Source: Verrucomicrobiota bacterium
GTDB lineage: Bacteria > Verrucomicrobiota > Verrucomicrobiia > Methylacidiphilales > JBCCWR01
Assembly (NCBI GenBank): GCA_039192515.1
Contig: JBCCXA010000028.1
Span: 1 to 44,562 of the forward strand
Direction of reading: 5' to 3'
Length of the DNA: 44,562 nucleotides
Shown here: positions 17,795-25,587 of the stretch, in pieces
Numbering within the stretch: the stretch's first letter is position 1
Layout: each line of letters begins with the position of its first letter
The notes under the pieces: model-generated
Database searches by the model: none
Told to the model about the DNA's origin: nothing
The model's input: the letters and a program-made list of their open reading frames with translations, nothing else
Program-made: the position numbers and the translations under genes

Positions 17795-19123
17795 ATGAGA
17801 ACGGCTCCGTACTATGTTTCTACTCTCCAACTATTTTTTGCTCTCCTTTTTTGTTTGCTTTCTTTGACTCGACTGGCCTTTAGCCAGGAGGAACAGAAAG
17901 AACAGGCATTAGATCCTGAGAAAGAGCGCTACAGAAGCACTTTGCTTTTTGCTAACATCCTAGAGCTGATTCGTGACGAATATGTCGACTCAGAAGATAT
18001 TGATTATCAATTCTTAACTCAATCTGCCCTAAAAGGCATGTTATCCTCCTTAGATCCTTACAGTGAATTCTTAGATGGAGAAAAGTTTCAAGACCTCCGC
18101 ACTGAAACAGAAGGAGAATTTGGCGGACTAGGCATTTATGTAGGAATGAAAAAAGATGGTTCCGTAGTTATTAATGCTACGACTGAAAATGGACCCGGGA
18201 AACGATCGGGACTGTTACCTAACGACATGATTCTTTCCATAAACAACGTTAGTACCGAAAACCTAACTCTGGGTGATGTGATACACAAATTACGTGGTCC
18301 GTCTGGTGAACCTGTTGTGTTAAAGATCGGACGCTCATCAATAGAAGAGGAAGTGGAAATCAGTGTTGTAAGAGAGATCATCAATGTGCCAACGGTTCTC
18401 AATACTCGTATACTTAGCTCACCATCAGAAACCGACCCCCTCAAGCTTGGCTATATCTTCATTTCACAATTTGGCGAAAAAACAGAAAATGAATTTGAGA
18501 CCGCTCTGGAGACACTAAAAGAAGAAAAGATACAGGGACTCGTGCTCGATTTACGAAATAACCCTGGCGGATTATTAGATTCTGCTGTGCAGGTAGCTGG
18601 AAAGTTCACACCTAAAGGAACTATTATCGCTTTCACTGAAACACGCTTTGAAGAACGTAAACTTTTTAAAGCACAAGGAAATACTCATTATGATAAACTA
18701 CCCCTCATTCTACTTATCAATCGTAACAGTGCCAGTGGTGCCGAAATAGTAGCAGGAGCACTGCAAGACCTAGGTAGAGCTCTTTTAATAGGTGAGAGAT
18801 CTTTTGGAAAGGGCTCCGTGCAAAGCATACAGCCAGTCGACATCAGTATAGACCCTCCTGTTGGCATAAGGTTAACTACAGCAAAATATTATACTCCTAG
18901 TAAAAAGGTCATTCATAAAGTTGGCATTACACCAGACATCGAAGTAAATATTACTCGTGATAACTCTGACACGATCTTCCTTCAGCAAACAGCTTATCGC
19001 TTACCTCCCAATGAAAAAGATAAGCTACTCTCTATACCAGACCCGCAATTAGATAGAGCAGTCGCTATTCTCAAGGGTCTCATTTATTACTACCGCCTCT
19101 ATGCTCCCTCGAATTCCAGCTAG
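17795..19123 (+). CDS. ctpA: carboxy-terminal processing protease (S41 family, PDZ domain)
   Basis: A 442-residue periplasmic serine protease. A signal anchor (LQLFFALLFCLLSLTRLAFS) is followed by an N-terminal helical part, a PDZ domain with its carboxylate-binding region (FGGLGIYVGMKKDGSVVI, about 110-195 with GPGKRSGLLPNDMILSIN), and the S41 core (about 220-400). Catalytic Ser is in NSASGAEIVAGALQD and the general-base Lys in GERSFGKGSVQ, the Ser-Lys dyad of CtpA/Prc enzymes. Such proteases trim or degrade periplasmic proteins with nonpolar C-termini. I chose the ATG at 17795 over a TTG nine bases upstream. tsaD follows after 5 bases, so both are likely co-transcribed. The family call is secure, the substrate is unknown. 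Confidence 0.93.
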   Translation: MRTAPYYVSTLQLFFALLFCLLSLTRLAFSQEEQKEQALDPEKERYRSTLLFANILELIRDEYVDSEDIDYQFLTQSALKGMLSSLDPYSEFLDGEKFQDLRTETEGEFGGLGIYVGMKKDGSVVINATTENGPGKRSGLLPNDMILSINNVSTENLTLGDVIHKLRGPSGEPVVLKIGRSSIEEEVEISVVREIINVPTVLNTRILSSPSETDPLKLGYIFISQFGEKTENEFETALETLKEEKIQGLVLDLRNNPGGLLDSAVQVAGKFTPKGTIIAFTETRFEERKLFKAQGNTHYDKLPLILLINRNSASGAEIVAGALQDLGRALLIGERSFGKGSVQSIQPVDISIDPPVGIRLTTAKYYTPSKKVIHKVGITPDIEVNITRDNSDTIFLQQTAYRLPPNEKDKLLSIPDPQLDRAVAILKGLIYYYRLYAPSNSS

Positions 19124-19128
19124 TTTTA

Positions 19129-20157
19129 ATGAAAGTTATTGGTATTGAGACCTCATGTGACGAGACCTCTGTTGCACTCCTAGATTTTGATGAAAATCAA
19201 CAATTGCCGAAAATTCTCCACCAGGAAGTTTCTTCTCAGATAAAAATACATCAGCCCTATGGTGGTGTCGTTCCTGAGTTAGCCACCCGTCAGCACCTCA
19301 TTCACCTCCGGCCTATGATACATAAGGTATTGGAAAGAGCACAAACTAAATGGCACCATATCGATCTCATTGGTGTGACAAGAGGGCCGGGCCTAGCTTC
19401 ATCTTTAATGATAGGCTTAAGCTTTGCGAAAGCCTGCGCGATTGCCTCAGAAATCCCCTGGTTAGGAATTAATCACCTAGAAGGCCATCTCGTTTCCGCT
19501 TTCTTATCTCACAACAGTGTTCCTATTTACCCCCATTTAGGACTAATCATCAGTGGCGGGCACACACAAATTATTCATGTCAAAGCACTATCAGATTATG
19601 AGCTCATAGGTTCCACTAGAGACGATGCTGCAGGAGAAGCATTTGACAAAGTAGCCAAGATGCTAGATCTACCTTATCCAGGTGGTCCCGTGGTCGAAGA
19701 GCTTGCACGCAATGGTGATGCTTCTTCTATTTCTTTTCCTCGTGCTATGATAAATAAGCCTAACTATAGCTTCAGCTTCAGCGGTCTAAAAACTGCAGTC
19801 AAACTTTACTTAGATGAAAACCCACATTGGACACATGATAAGCAGCACCTTTCCAATATTTGCGCATCCTTTCAACAGGCTGTGATTGATGTACTCATTC
19901 ATAAAACATTCAAAGCCGCCCAAGAGTTAAATCTTACTACAGTAAGCCTAAGCGGTGGCGTTAGTTGTAACCAAGCAATCCGCCAAACATTTGCAGAAGA
20001 AGCCTCTAGGAAGGGAATAAAGTGTGTCCTGGCAGCTCCATATCTTAGCACCGATAACGCCTCTATGATTGCTCTTGTTGCTGCGTTACAGCATCAGCAG
20101 GGAGTTTTACAAAAATGGGATACAGATATTGATCCGAATTTAAAACTAGCTAGCTAA
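19129..20157 (+). CDS. tsaD: tRNA N6-adenosine threonylcarbamoyltransferase
   Basis: A 342-residue TsaD (Kae1/Gcp family), the usual bacterial length. It begins MKVIGIETSCDETSVAL. The metal-binding pair His-x3-His is in NHLEGH (about residue 115), followed by LIISGGHTQI, the GSTRDDAAGEAFDKVAKML block, and SGGVSCNQAIR and STDNASMIAL near the C-terminus. The enzyme transfers threonylcarbamoyl from TC-AMP to A37 of ANN-decoding tRNAs, together with TsaB and TsaE, which are not in this window. It lies 5 bases after the processing protease gene and converges with the chemoreceptor gene, with only 17 bases between the stops. Confidence 0.97.
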   Translation: MKVIGIETSCDETSVALLDFDENQQLPKILHQEVSSQIKIHQPYGGVVPELATRQHLIHLRPMIHKVLERAQTKWHHIDLIGVTRGPGLASSLMIGLSFAKACAIASEIPWLGINHLEGHLVSAFLSHNSVPIYPHLGLIISGGHTQIIHVKALSDYELIGSTRDDAAGEAFDKVAKMLDLPYPGGPVVEELARNGDASSISFPRAMINKPNYSFSFSGLKTAVKLYLDENPHWTHDKQHLSNICASFQQAVIDVLIHKTFKAAQELNLTTVSLSGGVSCNQAIRQTFAEEASRKGIKCVLAAPYLSTDNASMIALVAALQHQQGVLQKWDTDIDPNLKLAS

Positions 20158-20174
20158 GGTATGAAGGTAGCCTG

Positions 20175-21287
20175 TTATACTTCAATCTGTTGAATGATAA
20201 AGGAGTGCCAGCCTGTGGTATAAGTTTCGAAGCCAGGTGCTTTTGCATGGGCAACGATACAATCCTTACCTCTAACTTTAGCAATCTGATAACTTTTTGA
20301 TGAATTTAGCATTTTGACAACTCCCTCAAAGTCAACAGTATCTTCCAGGATACGGTCCTGCGTGTCTGCTATAACCAACCTATCACCATTGGTAAAACAT
20401 ACTCTTGTTATTTTTTTCTCTTCTTCTGTTAGTGAGGTATTTTTGACGATGACTTGAGCTAGGTCATCATATCTAAATAAAATTCCCAAGACACCTACGA
20501 TTCTACCAGTAGCTTCTCCGCCTTCCCTAACGCTACAGGAATAAATTAATACATTTTCACCATTGACTAGCTCAGAAGAATGGACCGATTGGAATCCATA
20601 TTCATTTCCACTGATAGAATTAATCACTGCTTGAAACCATTCTGCATCAGCTTGGTTCTTTCTTACAGAATCATATTCATTAGGTCTCCCATTAGCTATG
20701 ACGTTTCCTTTTGTGTCACATAATACAAGATCATAGTAGACTGTGTAAGCATCTAGAATCACTCCCATACGGCGGCTTGCATAGTTACAATCATCTGGTT
20801 GACCGCTTGCAGCCGCAGTTACCACACTGCTATCAGTAGCCCACCATCGCACATCACAAGTCCTCTCGTAAAGATTACGGTCTACCAAATCAATGTTATT
20901 CAAGGCCAAGTCAGACAAACGCGTTCCTAAAACACTCTTCCCTAATTCATCACTAATCTCTAGTAATTCACTAAGAGCCGCTTTGGTCTCTGAAATAAGG
21001 CCATGTGCCACTTGTGAGGTTTTTCCAGCTAAGCTAATCATTTCTTCTGCTATAACAGAAAAAGCCCTACCATTTTCCCCTGACCGAGATGCTTCCACTT
21101 GCCCGTTTGTGGCCAACAATTTTGTTTGTAAATTAATATTGCCAATGGCTTTAATCGAGCCATTGATCTGTTTCTCCATCAGGCTTGCTAAAACTGAAAT
21201 ACGGCCGGGACTTGCATCGACATTTCGCCTTTTTCCAGCCCTGGCTTTTGCACTACTATCACTAATTTCCTTCTCTTCAGTTAACAT
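20175..21287 (-). CDS. soluble chemoreceptor with N-terminal signalling hairpin and C-terminal Cache-like sensor
   Basis: A 370-residue protein with no membrane segment. Residues about 25-115 hold a short methyl-accepting signalling region whose tip, INLQTKLLATNGQVEASRSGENGRAF, is the counterpart of the INxQTNxLALNAxxEAARAGExGRGF hairpin that binds CheA and CheW. Residues about 120-365 look like a Cache-type sensing domain (NNIDLVDRNLYERTCDVRWW, then YDLVLCDTKGNVIANG and VGVLGILFRYDDL). The usual order is reversed: sensor last, signalling tip first. Related proteins with the DRNLYERTxDVRWWATD motif are known among cytoplasmic chemoreceptors. It likely signals to the CheW encoded at 23645. The tip has Ser and Thr replacements (TNGQVEAS) compared with canonical receptors. 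Confidence 0.8.
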   Translation of the reverse strand: MLTEEKEISDSSAKARAGKRRNVDASPGRISVLASLMEKQINGSIKAIGNINLQTKLLATNGQVEASRSGENGRAFSVIAEEMISLAGKTSQVAHGLISETKAALSELLEISDELGKSVLGTRLSDLALNNIDLVDRNLYERTCDVRWWATDSSVVTAAASGQPDDCNYASRRMGVILDAYTVYYDLVLCDTKGNVIANGRPNEYDSVRKNQADAEWFQAVINSISGNEYGFQSVHSSELVNGENVLIYSCSVREGGEATGRIVGVLGILFRYDDLAQVIVKNTSLTEEEKKITRVCFTNGDRLVIADTQDRILEDTVDFEGVVKMLNSSKSYQIAKVRGKDCIVAHAKAPGFETYTTGWHSFIIQQIEV

Positions 21288-21814
21288 ATCTAGATTCCGC
21301 TGCGCTTATCATTTCGGAGATTTTACTGACTAAATAGATCGGTTTCTTTAAATTGGTCTATATCCCCGCTTCGTTACCTATTCTAAGTTCGAATGCTTAA
21401 CTGAGTTTCTTTAGCTATTTTATAGATAGAATTGCAAAACTCCTAAAAAGAACTCAGGTTAAAGGATATTAAAAGGGGAATAAAATTCTCTTTTGTCCTG
21501 ATTTTTACCCATCTACTTCCCTGAAAGGGCATATAGGCCTCATGGAAAAAAAGAGGTAAAAGGTTCCTTAGGCTATTTAAAAGCCTTAGTCCTACGTATA
21601 TTTTTTCCGCTCAACGCCAGAATTTCTAGCTTTTTAATAGTTAAATCCAGCATCTATTACCCCTAAATTACATGCTTTATCGCACCGCCAATTAGCAAAC
21701 AATAATCAACGTAATTCATTCATATGGAATCACTTAAACCCATCAAATTTTTTAAAAACCGCTGCCATTAGTTTCTATGGTATTGCAGCTCTGTCCATCA
21801 CCGATATTCTATAT
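21288..21814. other. intergenic region between divergent chemoreceptor and exported-protein genes
   Basis: About 525 bases. It must hold both divergent promoters. I see only an imperfect hairpin (CTTAGGCT/AGCCTTAG, about 21567-21591) and an AT-rich stretch near 21430-21500 with no recognisable gene. No RNA gene or repeat was identified. Confidence 0.45.
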
Positions 21815-22345
21815 ATGGACAAGACAACACATCATGACCCAGCCGGAACCGATGCTTTTACGCCATCGGTTAAAACCACCAAGCAAAACTCTATTAGAAA
21901 TTTAGCGGTCGCAATCATTACTGCTTCCACATTCTTCCTTAATGCTAACAGCGCCTCAGCCCTTGATGACGCATGGAAGATTGCGATGAAATTCGACATT
22001 AAGGGTAAAGGAGGATTTAACACATGTCTTCCATTTGCCAAAGACCTCTATAATCGTATGACCACTGCAGGAGGTGAGAGCCACCTTATCATTTATGAGT
22101 GGAAAAGCCGTCACGAAGGAAAAGGGCGCCACGCAGTGGTGGTATATAGAGATAGTCGAGGAGATTACTTCGCTATGGATAACCGCTCACGTAAACCAAA
22201 ATGGATAGGCGGGAAAGATCCTAGCAGCTGGGTGCAATCCTATGAATGGGGAAAGACAGTTCAAGTCCTTTCACACCAAACAGTCAGAGGTTTAGCAGGA
22301 AAATCAGCTAAATTAAATCGTTCTACATATGTCGCATCAAAGTAA
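21815..22345 (+). CDS. exported protein with Cys-His-Asp arrangement (possible transglutaminase-like/papain-like cysteine peptidase)
   Basis: A 176-residue protein. A 30-residue polar leader precedes a hydrophobic stretch, NLAVAIITASTFFLNANSASA, which ends in a likely signal-peptidase site before LDDAW. The mature part of about 125 residues has a Cys at the start of a helix (NTCLPFAKDLYNRM), then HLIIYEW, a His on a strand (GKGRHAVVVYRD) and an Asp-Asn after the next strand (YFAMDNRS). Cys, His, Asp/Asn in that order and spacing is the pattern of transglutaminase-like and related papain-fold cysteine enzymes. No homolog is recognised with certainty. The long leader before the hydrophobic core is unusual, so the true start may be internal. 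A strong RNA structure follows the stop at 22403-22499. Confidence 0.6.
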   Translation: MDKTTHHDPAGTDAFTPSVKTTKQNSIRNLAVAIITASTFFLNANSASALDDAWKIAMKFDIKGKGGFNTCLPFAKDLYNRMTTAGGESHLIIYEWKSRHEGKGRHAVVVYRDSRGDYFAMDNRSRKPKWIGGKDPSSWVQSYEWGKTVQVLSHQTVRGLAGKSAKLNRSTYVASK

Positions 22346-22402
22346 CCATGATAAACCTTAAGACAACTACTGAAAATGGTTAATAAATAAAGCAAATTTG
22401 CT

Positions 22403-22499
22403 CCCGGTCTGGTGTAATAAGGTCCTGTTAGTGCCGAGCATTATATAACCGGGTGAGTCTCGGCACTCGTTCGAAGAGGGGCGGGGAGACCCGTCCCTC
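22403..22499 (+). ncRNA. candidate structured RNA: two stem-loops and a possible pseudoknot
   Basis: A GC-rich island in AT-rich surroundings. Stem 1 is AGTGCCGAG/CTCGGCACT (22430-22438 with 22459-22467), nine perfect pairs. Its 20-base loop contains ACCGGG (22448-22453), which is perfectly complementary to CCCGGT just upstream (22403-22408), so a pseudoknot can form. Stem 2 is GAGGGGCGGG/CCCGTCCCTC (22476-22485 with 22490-22499), ten pairs with one G-U and a GAGA tetraloop of the GNRA class. There is no T-run after stem 2, so it is not a standard terminator. It could be a 3' element of the gene upstream, a leader element for the response regulator, or an independent small RNA. Confidence 0.5.
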
Positions 22500-22540
22500 C
22501 TCAAAGGGAACTAAATAATATCATCAATTAAACCCGATTT

Positions 22541-22699
22541 ATGCAATGGAAATTCAATGAGATGACGCAAAGCCTGAGCGACAAGGAAAAAAGAACTGTA
22601 GAAGATATATCAAAAGGTGATGCTTCTAAAAAATTTTATATTTCTTGGGGATACAATCTCGATCAGTTTTTTAAGTTGCTCGTGCATCATCCGAGCTAA
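22541..22699 (+). CDS. possible small protein of 52 residues ahead of the response regulator
   Basis: An ATG-initiated frame (MQWKFNEMTQSLSDKEKRTV...) ends 19 bases before the likely start of the response regulator. It is hydrophilic at the front and aromatic at the end (KFYISWGYNLDQFFKLL). The competing reading is an upstream extension of the regulator in another frame (from 22617), whose translation looks less protein-like. No Shine-Dalgarno sequence and no recognised family, so it may be a leader segment only. Confidence 0.28.
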   Translation: MQWKFNEMTQSLSDKEKRTVEDISKGDASKKFYISWGYNLDQFFKLLVHHPS

Positions 22700-22718
22700 A
22701 TTGAGAAGATTAAAATCT

Positions 22719-23522
22719 ATGGATAGTAATGCCTCACCTGAACAAAAAGAGATTTTGGAAACTATTCGCCATTGCGGCAAAGATGAAGAATCGAGGCTAA
22801 AGCTTATCTCTCTTTATTCTCGTATACTAAGGGCTGCGGAGGCTGACCGAAGAGACATAGTTGGCATCTTGGATGACGACCGAAGCCTTGTAAAATACCT
22901 GGACCAATTTCTGCAAGCTAACCATTACAAGACAATGTCAGCAACCAATAGTAAAGCTTTTCTGAATTTATGCTCCTCAAAGAAACCCTCCCTAATCCTT
23001 CTCGATATAGGCATGCCGGATATGGATGGAGGCGAGATGATGAACATCTTACACTCAAATCCTGACACGGCGGAAATACCGATCATTTTCATGAGCGGCA
23101 TTATCGATAAAAACGAAGAGTCCTATTTGAACCGAAGCTCCGTAAATAATATTCGCTACCTGGCTAAGCCATTTGAAAATGAAGTTCTCATCAGTGAGAT
23201 AAACCAATCATTACACAAAAGTGAAACTAGTTTGTCCTATGTGGCCTCTGATGAGGTCAATAGCATTCGTCTACGTATTACTCGACGAATGAATTCTTCA
23301 GGTCTCATGATAAAAAGCGTCAATATGCTTATTACCAAAATAGAAGAACTCATGGTTGAAATGCAGTATACTCGAGATAATTTAATTCCCGTAATCAACA
23401 CCCTTTTTGAAAAAGGAAAGGTCTATATTGAATCAACAGACTTCGCCGAAAAGTGGGAGTTGATGAATGATACTCACCCAGATAAATCAATCGTTCTTTC
23501 TGCTTTGGATGCTTACGCATAA
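22719..23522 (+). CDS. response regulator with unknown helical C-terminus
   Basis: About 267 residues when started at the ATG at 22719, which has GAGAAG nine bases before it. Earlier start codons (22617, 22620) would add an unlikely Cys-rich segment. A short helical N-terminus (PEQKEILETIRHCGKDEESR) is followed by a receiver: VGILDDDRSL acidic pair, phospho-acceptor Asp in LILLDIGMPDMDGG, Ser in IIFMSGI, Lys in LAKPFEN. The last 75 residues (from about YVASDEVNS) are predicted helical with no DNA-binding motif I recognise, so it may act by protein contact. It begins the row of chemotaxis genes cheW-cheY-cheR-cheB, to which it probably belongs, though an 83-base gap with no CheW signal overlap separates it. 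Confidence 0.8.
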   Translation: MDSNASPEQKEILETIRHCGKDEESRLKLISLYSRILRAAEADRRDIVGILDDDRSLVKYLDQFLQANHYKTMSATNSKAFLNLCSSKKPSLILLDIGMPDMDGGEMMNILHSNPDTAEIPIIFMSGIIDKNEESYLNRSSVNNIRYLAKPFENEVLISEINQSLHKSETSLSYVASDEVNSIRLRITRRMNSSGLMIKSVNMLITKIEELMVEMQYTRDNLIPVINTLFEKGKVYIESTDFAEKWELMNDTHPDKSIVLSALDAYA

Positions 23523-23644
23523 CGATTTAATTTCTCATGCCTCATCCTTATAATTAACCCACCTATGTTGGTTACAAGTGACAGGGGGTAGATTTTTAAA
23601 ACTGATTGCTAAAGCCTAAGTCTAGGTGTTCGATATACTACGCT

Positions 23645-24175
23645 ATGTCCACTGTAGAAGAAGATGTTCCAATAAATGAGCCCGGGATTAATATTCAAGA
23701 GTATAGTGGTAAATACTTAACATTCGTTCTAGGAGAAGAATCTTTTGGTGTTGCAGTTATCAAAGTCCGTGAAATCATTCGAATGCAAGAAGTTACAGAA
23801 GTTCCTCAAATGCCAGCCCATATCAAGGGGGTCATCAACCTTCGAGGAAAAATTATTCCTATTGTAGACCTTCGCATCAAATTCAATTTAGAGATGCAAG
23901 AGCTAACTAACAAAGCTTGTATCATCGTTGTTCAAGTCCTTAGTAAAGAGGGCTCTGCAAGCCAAATGGGCATTATTGTGAATGCAGTTGAGGAGGTGAC
24001 CAACATCTCTGGGGAAGCCATAGAAGAGGCTCCTAGTTTTGGGAACCAGCTCGACCAAAATTACATTCTAGCCATCGCTAAGATTAAAGATAAGGTCAAA
24101 ACCCTTTTAGATATCGACACTATATTAGAGCCAGAGGATTTAGTTGGCCAAAGTAGTGCTTTCATGGATTTTTAA
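23645..24175 (+). CDS. cheW: chemotaxis coupling protein CheW
   Basis: About 176 residues from the ATG at 23645; a TTG 39 bases upstream gives an extension unlike CheW. The two-barrel CheW fold is plain: YLTFVLGEESFGVAVIKVREI, then EVPQMPAHIKGVINLRGKIIPIVDLR (the receptor/kinase contact region), MGIIVNAVEEV and a closing ILAIAKIKDKVKTLLDID. CheW bridges chemoreceptors and the kinase CheA. A chemoreceptor lies nearby on the other strand (20175). CheA is not in the window. The N-terminal 20 residues (STVEEDVPINEPGINIQ) are a short acidic extension. Confidence 0.95.
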   Translation: MSTVEEDVPINEPGINIQEYSGKYLTFVLGEESFGVAVIKVREIIRMQEVTEVPQMPAHIKGVINLRGKIIPIVDLRIKFNLEMQELTNKACIIVVQVLSKEGSASQMGIIVNAVEEVTNISGEAIEEAPSFGNQLDQNYILAIAKIKDKVKTLLDIDTILEPEDLVGQSSAFMDF

Positions 24176-24259
24176 TTAACATTTCAAATGTATAGCGAAC
24201 CAAACCAAGGGGCATATACACTTATACAGCTCTAATTTACAATTTGACTCCAGATTATT

Positions 24260-24700
24260 ATGAACGATTTTACAATGGCTAGTCATAAGTCTTCAAACCT
24301 CCCTCCAAAAAGTATGTCAGAAAGCCAGAAACAAGTCCTTGTGATGGACGACGAACCTTTGCTTGCTAAATTCTTCACCCGTGCATTAGGAAGGATTAAT
24401 TGCAATGTCCACATCGCCCACAATGGCCAATCTGCAGTAGAAACTTTTAAAAATCTCACGGACGAAGGCATGCATATTGATCTTATCATCCTAGATATAA
24501 ATGTTGGAGACGGTCTTGGAGGCAAAGAAACTTTTGATGAAATCATAAAAATAGACCCTCAGGCAAAAGTCGTTGCCTGTAGTGGAGCTTCCCTGGACCC
24601 CTTGATTACCCATTATGCCGATTATGGTTTCGTTGGCGCTATTGCCAAACCCGTGCAAGTCAATGAGCTCACGCAAAAGGTTCTATCTTTTCTAGTGTAG
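24260..24700 (+). CDS. single-domain response regulator (CheY-like)
   Basis: A 146-residue protein with a short polar N-terminus and one receiver: QVLVMDDEPLLAKFF acidic pair, phospho-acceptor Asp in LIILDINVGDGLGGKE, Ser in VVACSGAS, Lys in AIAKPVQ. The GDGLGG loop and length match receivers found at the end of hybrid kinases and stand-alone CheY-type regulators. Placed between cheW and cheR, it is likely the chemotaxis messenger or a phosphate sink. The neighbour cheR starts on the last base of its stop codon, so translation is coupled. Confidence 0.85.
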   Translation: MNDFTMASHKSSNLPPKSMSESQKQVLVMDDEPLLAKFFTRALGRINCNVHIAHNGQSAVETFKNLTDEGMHIDLIILDINVGDGLGGKETFDEIIKIDPQAKVVACSGASLDPLITHYADYGFVGAIAKPVQVNELTQKVLSFLV

Positions 24701-25587
24701 TGACTGTAATTGAAGCCGATATACAATTATCACTTCAATTATCTATGACGCCTTTAACCGACAAAGAATACACCTATATCAAGAATCTAATCTATGATAA
24801 AAGCCGAATTGACTTAGGTGATAATAAACGAGAACTCGTTAGCTCTAGACTCGGCAAACGCCTTCGAGCAACACAAAAGGGGTCTTACCAAGAATATCTC
24901 AAATTTCTGCAAGCAGACGATTCTGGAACAGAACTGACACATCTAATCGACGCGATATCAACAAACCACACCTACTTTTTCAGGGAATACAAGCATTTTG
25001 AATTCTTGGATTCCTCGGTCTTACCTTGGCATAGCACTCAAGTCAAAAAAGCGGGCAAACGACCTTTTAAAGTCTGGAGTTGTGCGAGTTCATCAGGAGA
25101 AGAACCTTATTCACTTGCAGTACATTTAGAGGAATATTCGCAGAAGGACAAAAATTTTTGCTGGACTATTGACGCGACAGATATCTCCACAAATGTCCTA
25201 GATAAAGCTAGAAAAGGCATTTACGCCGAAGAACGTTTAAAAGAAGTTAGAAAAGATCAATTAGCCAATTTCTTTCAAAAGGGAACGGGAAAATGGACAG
25301 GTTATTACCGTGTAAAAGACCCCTTGCGGAGTAAAGTAAATTTTCACCACCTTAATCTATTACAATCAAGGTATCCCTTTCAAAAGCCCTTCGACGTCAT
25401 TTTTGTTCGCAATGTGATGATCTATTTTGATAGAGAGACGCAAGAACAGTTAGTGAATCAACTTCATAACAGTTTGCGCCCTGGTGGTTATCTAATGATA
25501 GGTCACTCTGAAAGTTTGACCAATATTAGGCATCCATTTCAAGTCGTTAAGCCAGCCATTTACCGAAAGAATGAAACATCCCAATGA
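24700..25587 (+). CDS. cheR: chemoreceptor methyltransferase CheR
   Basis: A 295-residue CheR. The helical N-terminal domain (TDKEYTYIKNLIYDKSRIDLGDNKRELV, then RLGKRLRA) recognises receptors. The SAM-dependent part shows TNHTYFFREYKHFEFL, the SAM loop VWSCASSSGEEPYSLA, and FDVIFVRNVMIYFDRETQ. It transfers methyl groups to receptor glutamates for adaptation, opposed by CheB encoded directly after (ATGA overlap). The GTG start at 24700 touches the preceding stop. An ATG at 24745 would still leave the whole domain. Length is typical. Confidence 0.95.
   Translation: MTVIEADIQLSLQLSMTPLTDKEYTYIKNLIYDKSRIDLGDNKRELVSSRLGKRLRATQKGSYQEYLKFLQADDSGTELTHLIDAISTNHTYFFREYKHFEFLDSSVLPWHSTQVKKAGKRPFKVWSCASSSGEEPYSLAVHLEEYSQKDKNFCWTIDATDISTNVLDKARKGIYAEERLKEVRKDQLANFFQKGTGKWTGYYRVKDPLRSKVNFHHLNLLQSRYPFQKPFDVIFVRNVMIYFDRETQEQLVNQLHNSLRPGGYLMIGHSESLTNIRHPFQVVKPAIYRKNETSQ

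Noticed and set aside
22563..22575. GACGCAAAGCC, resembling the conserved strand of the c-di-GMP-I (GEMM) riboswitch, near a chemotaxis gene
   Set aside because: No paired P1b partner upstream and no tetraloop-receptor/second stem downstream; the match is 11 bases only and lies in a possible coding frame.
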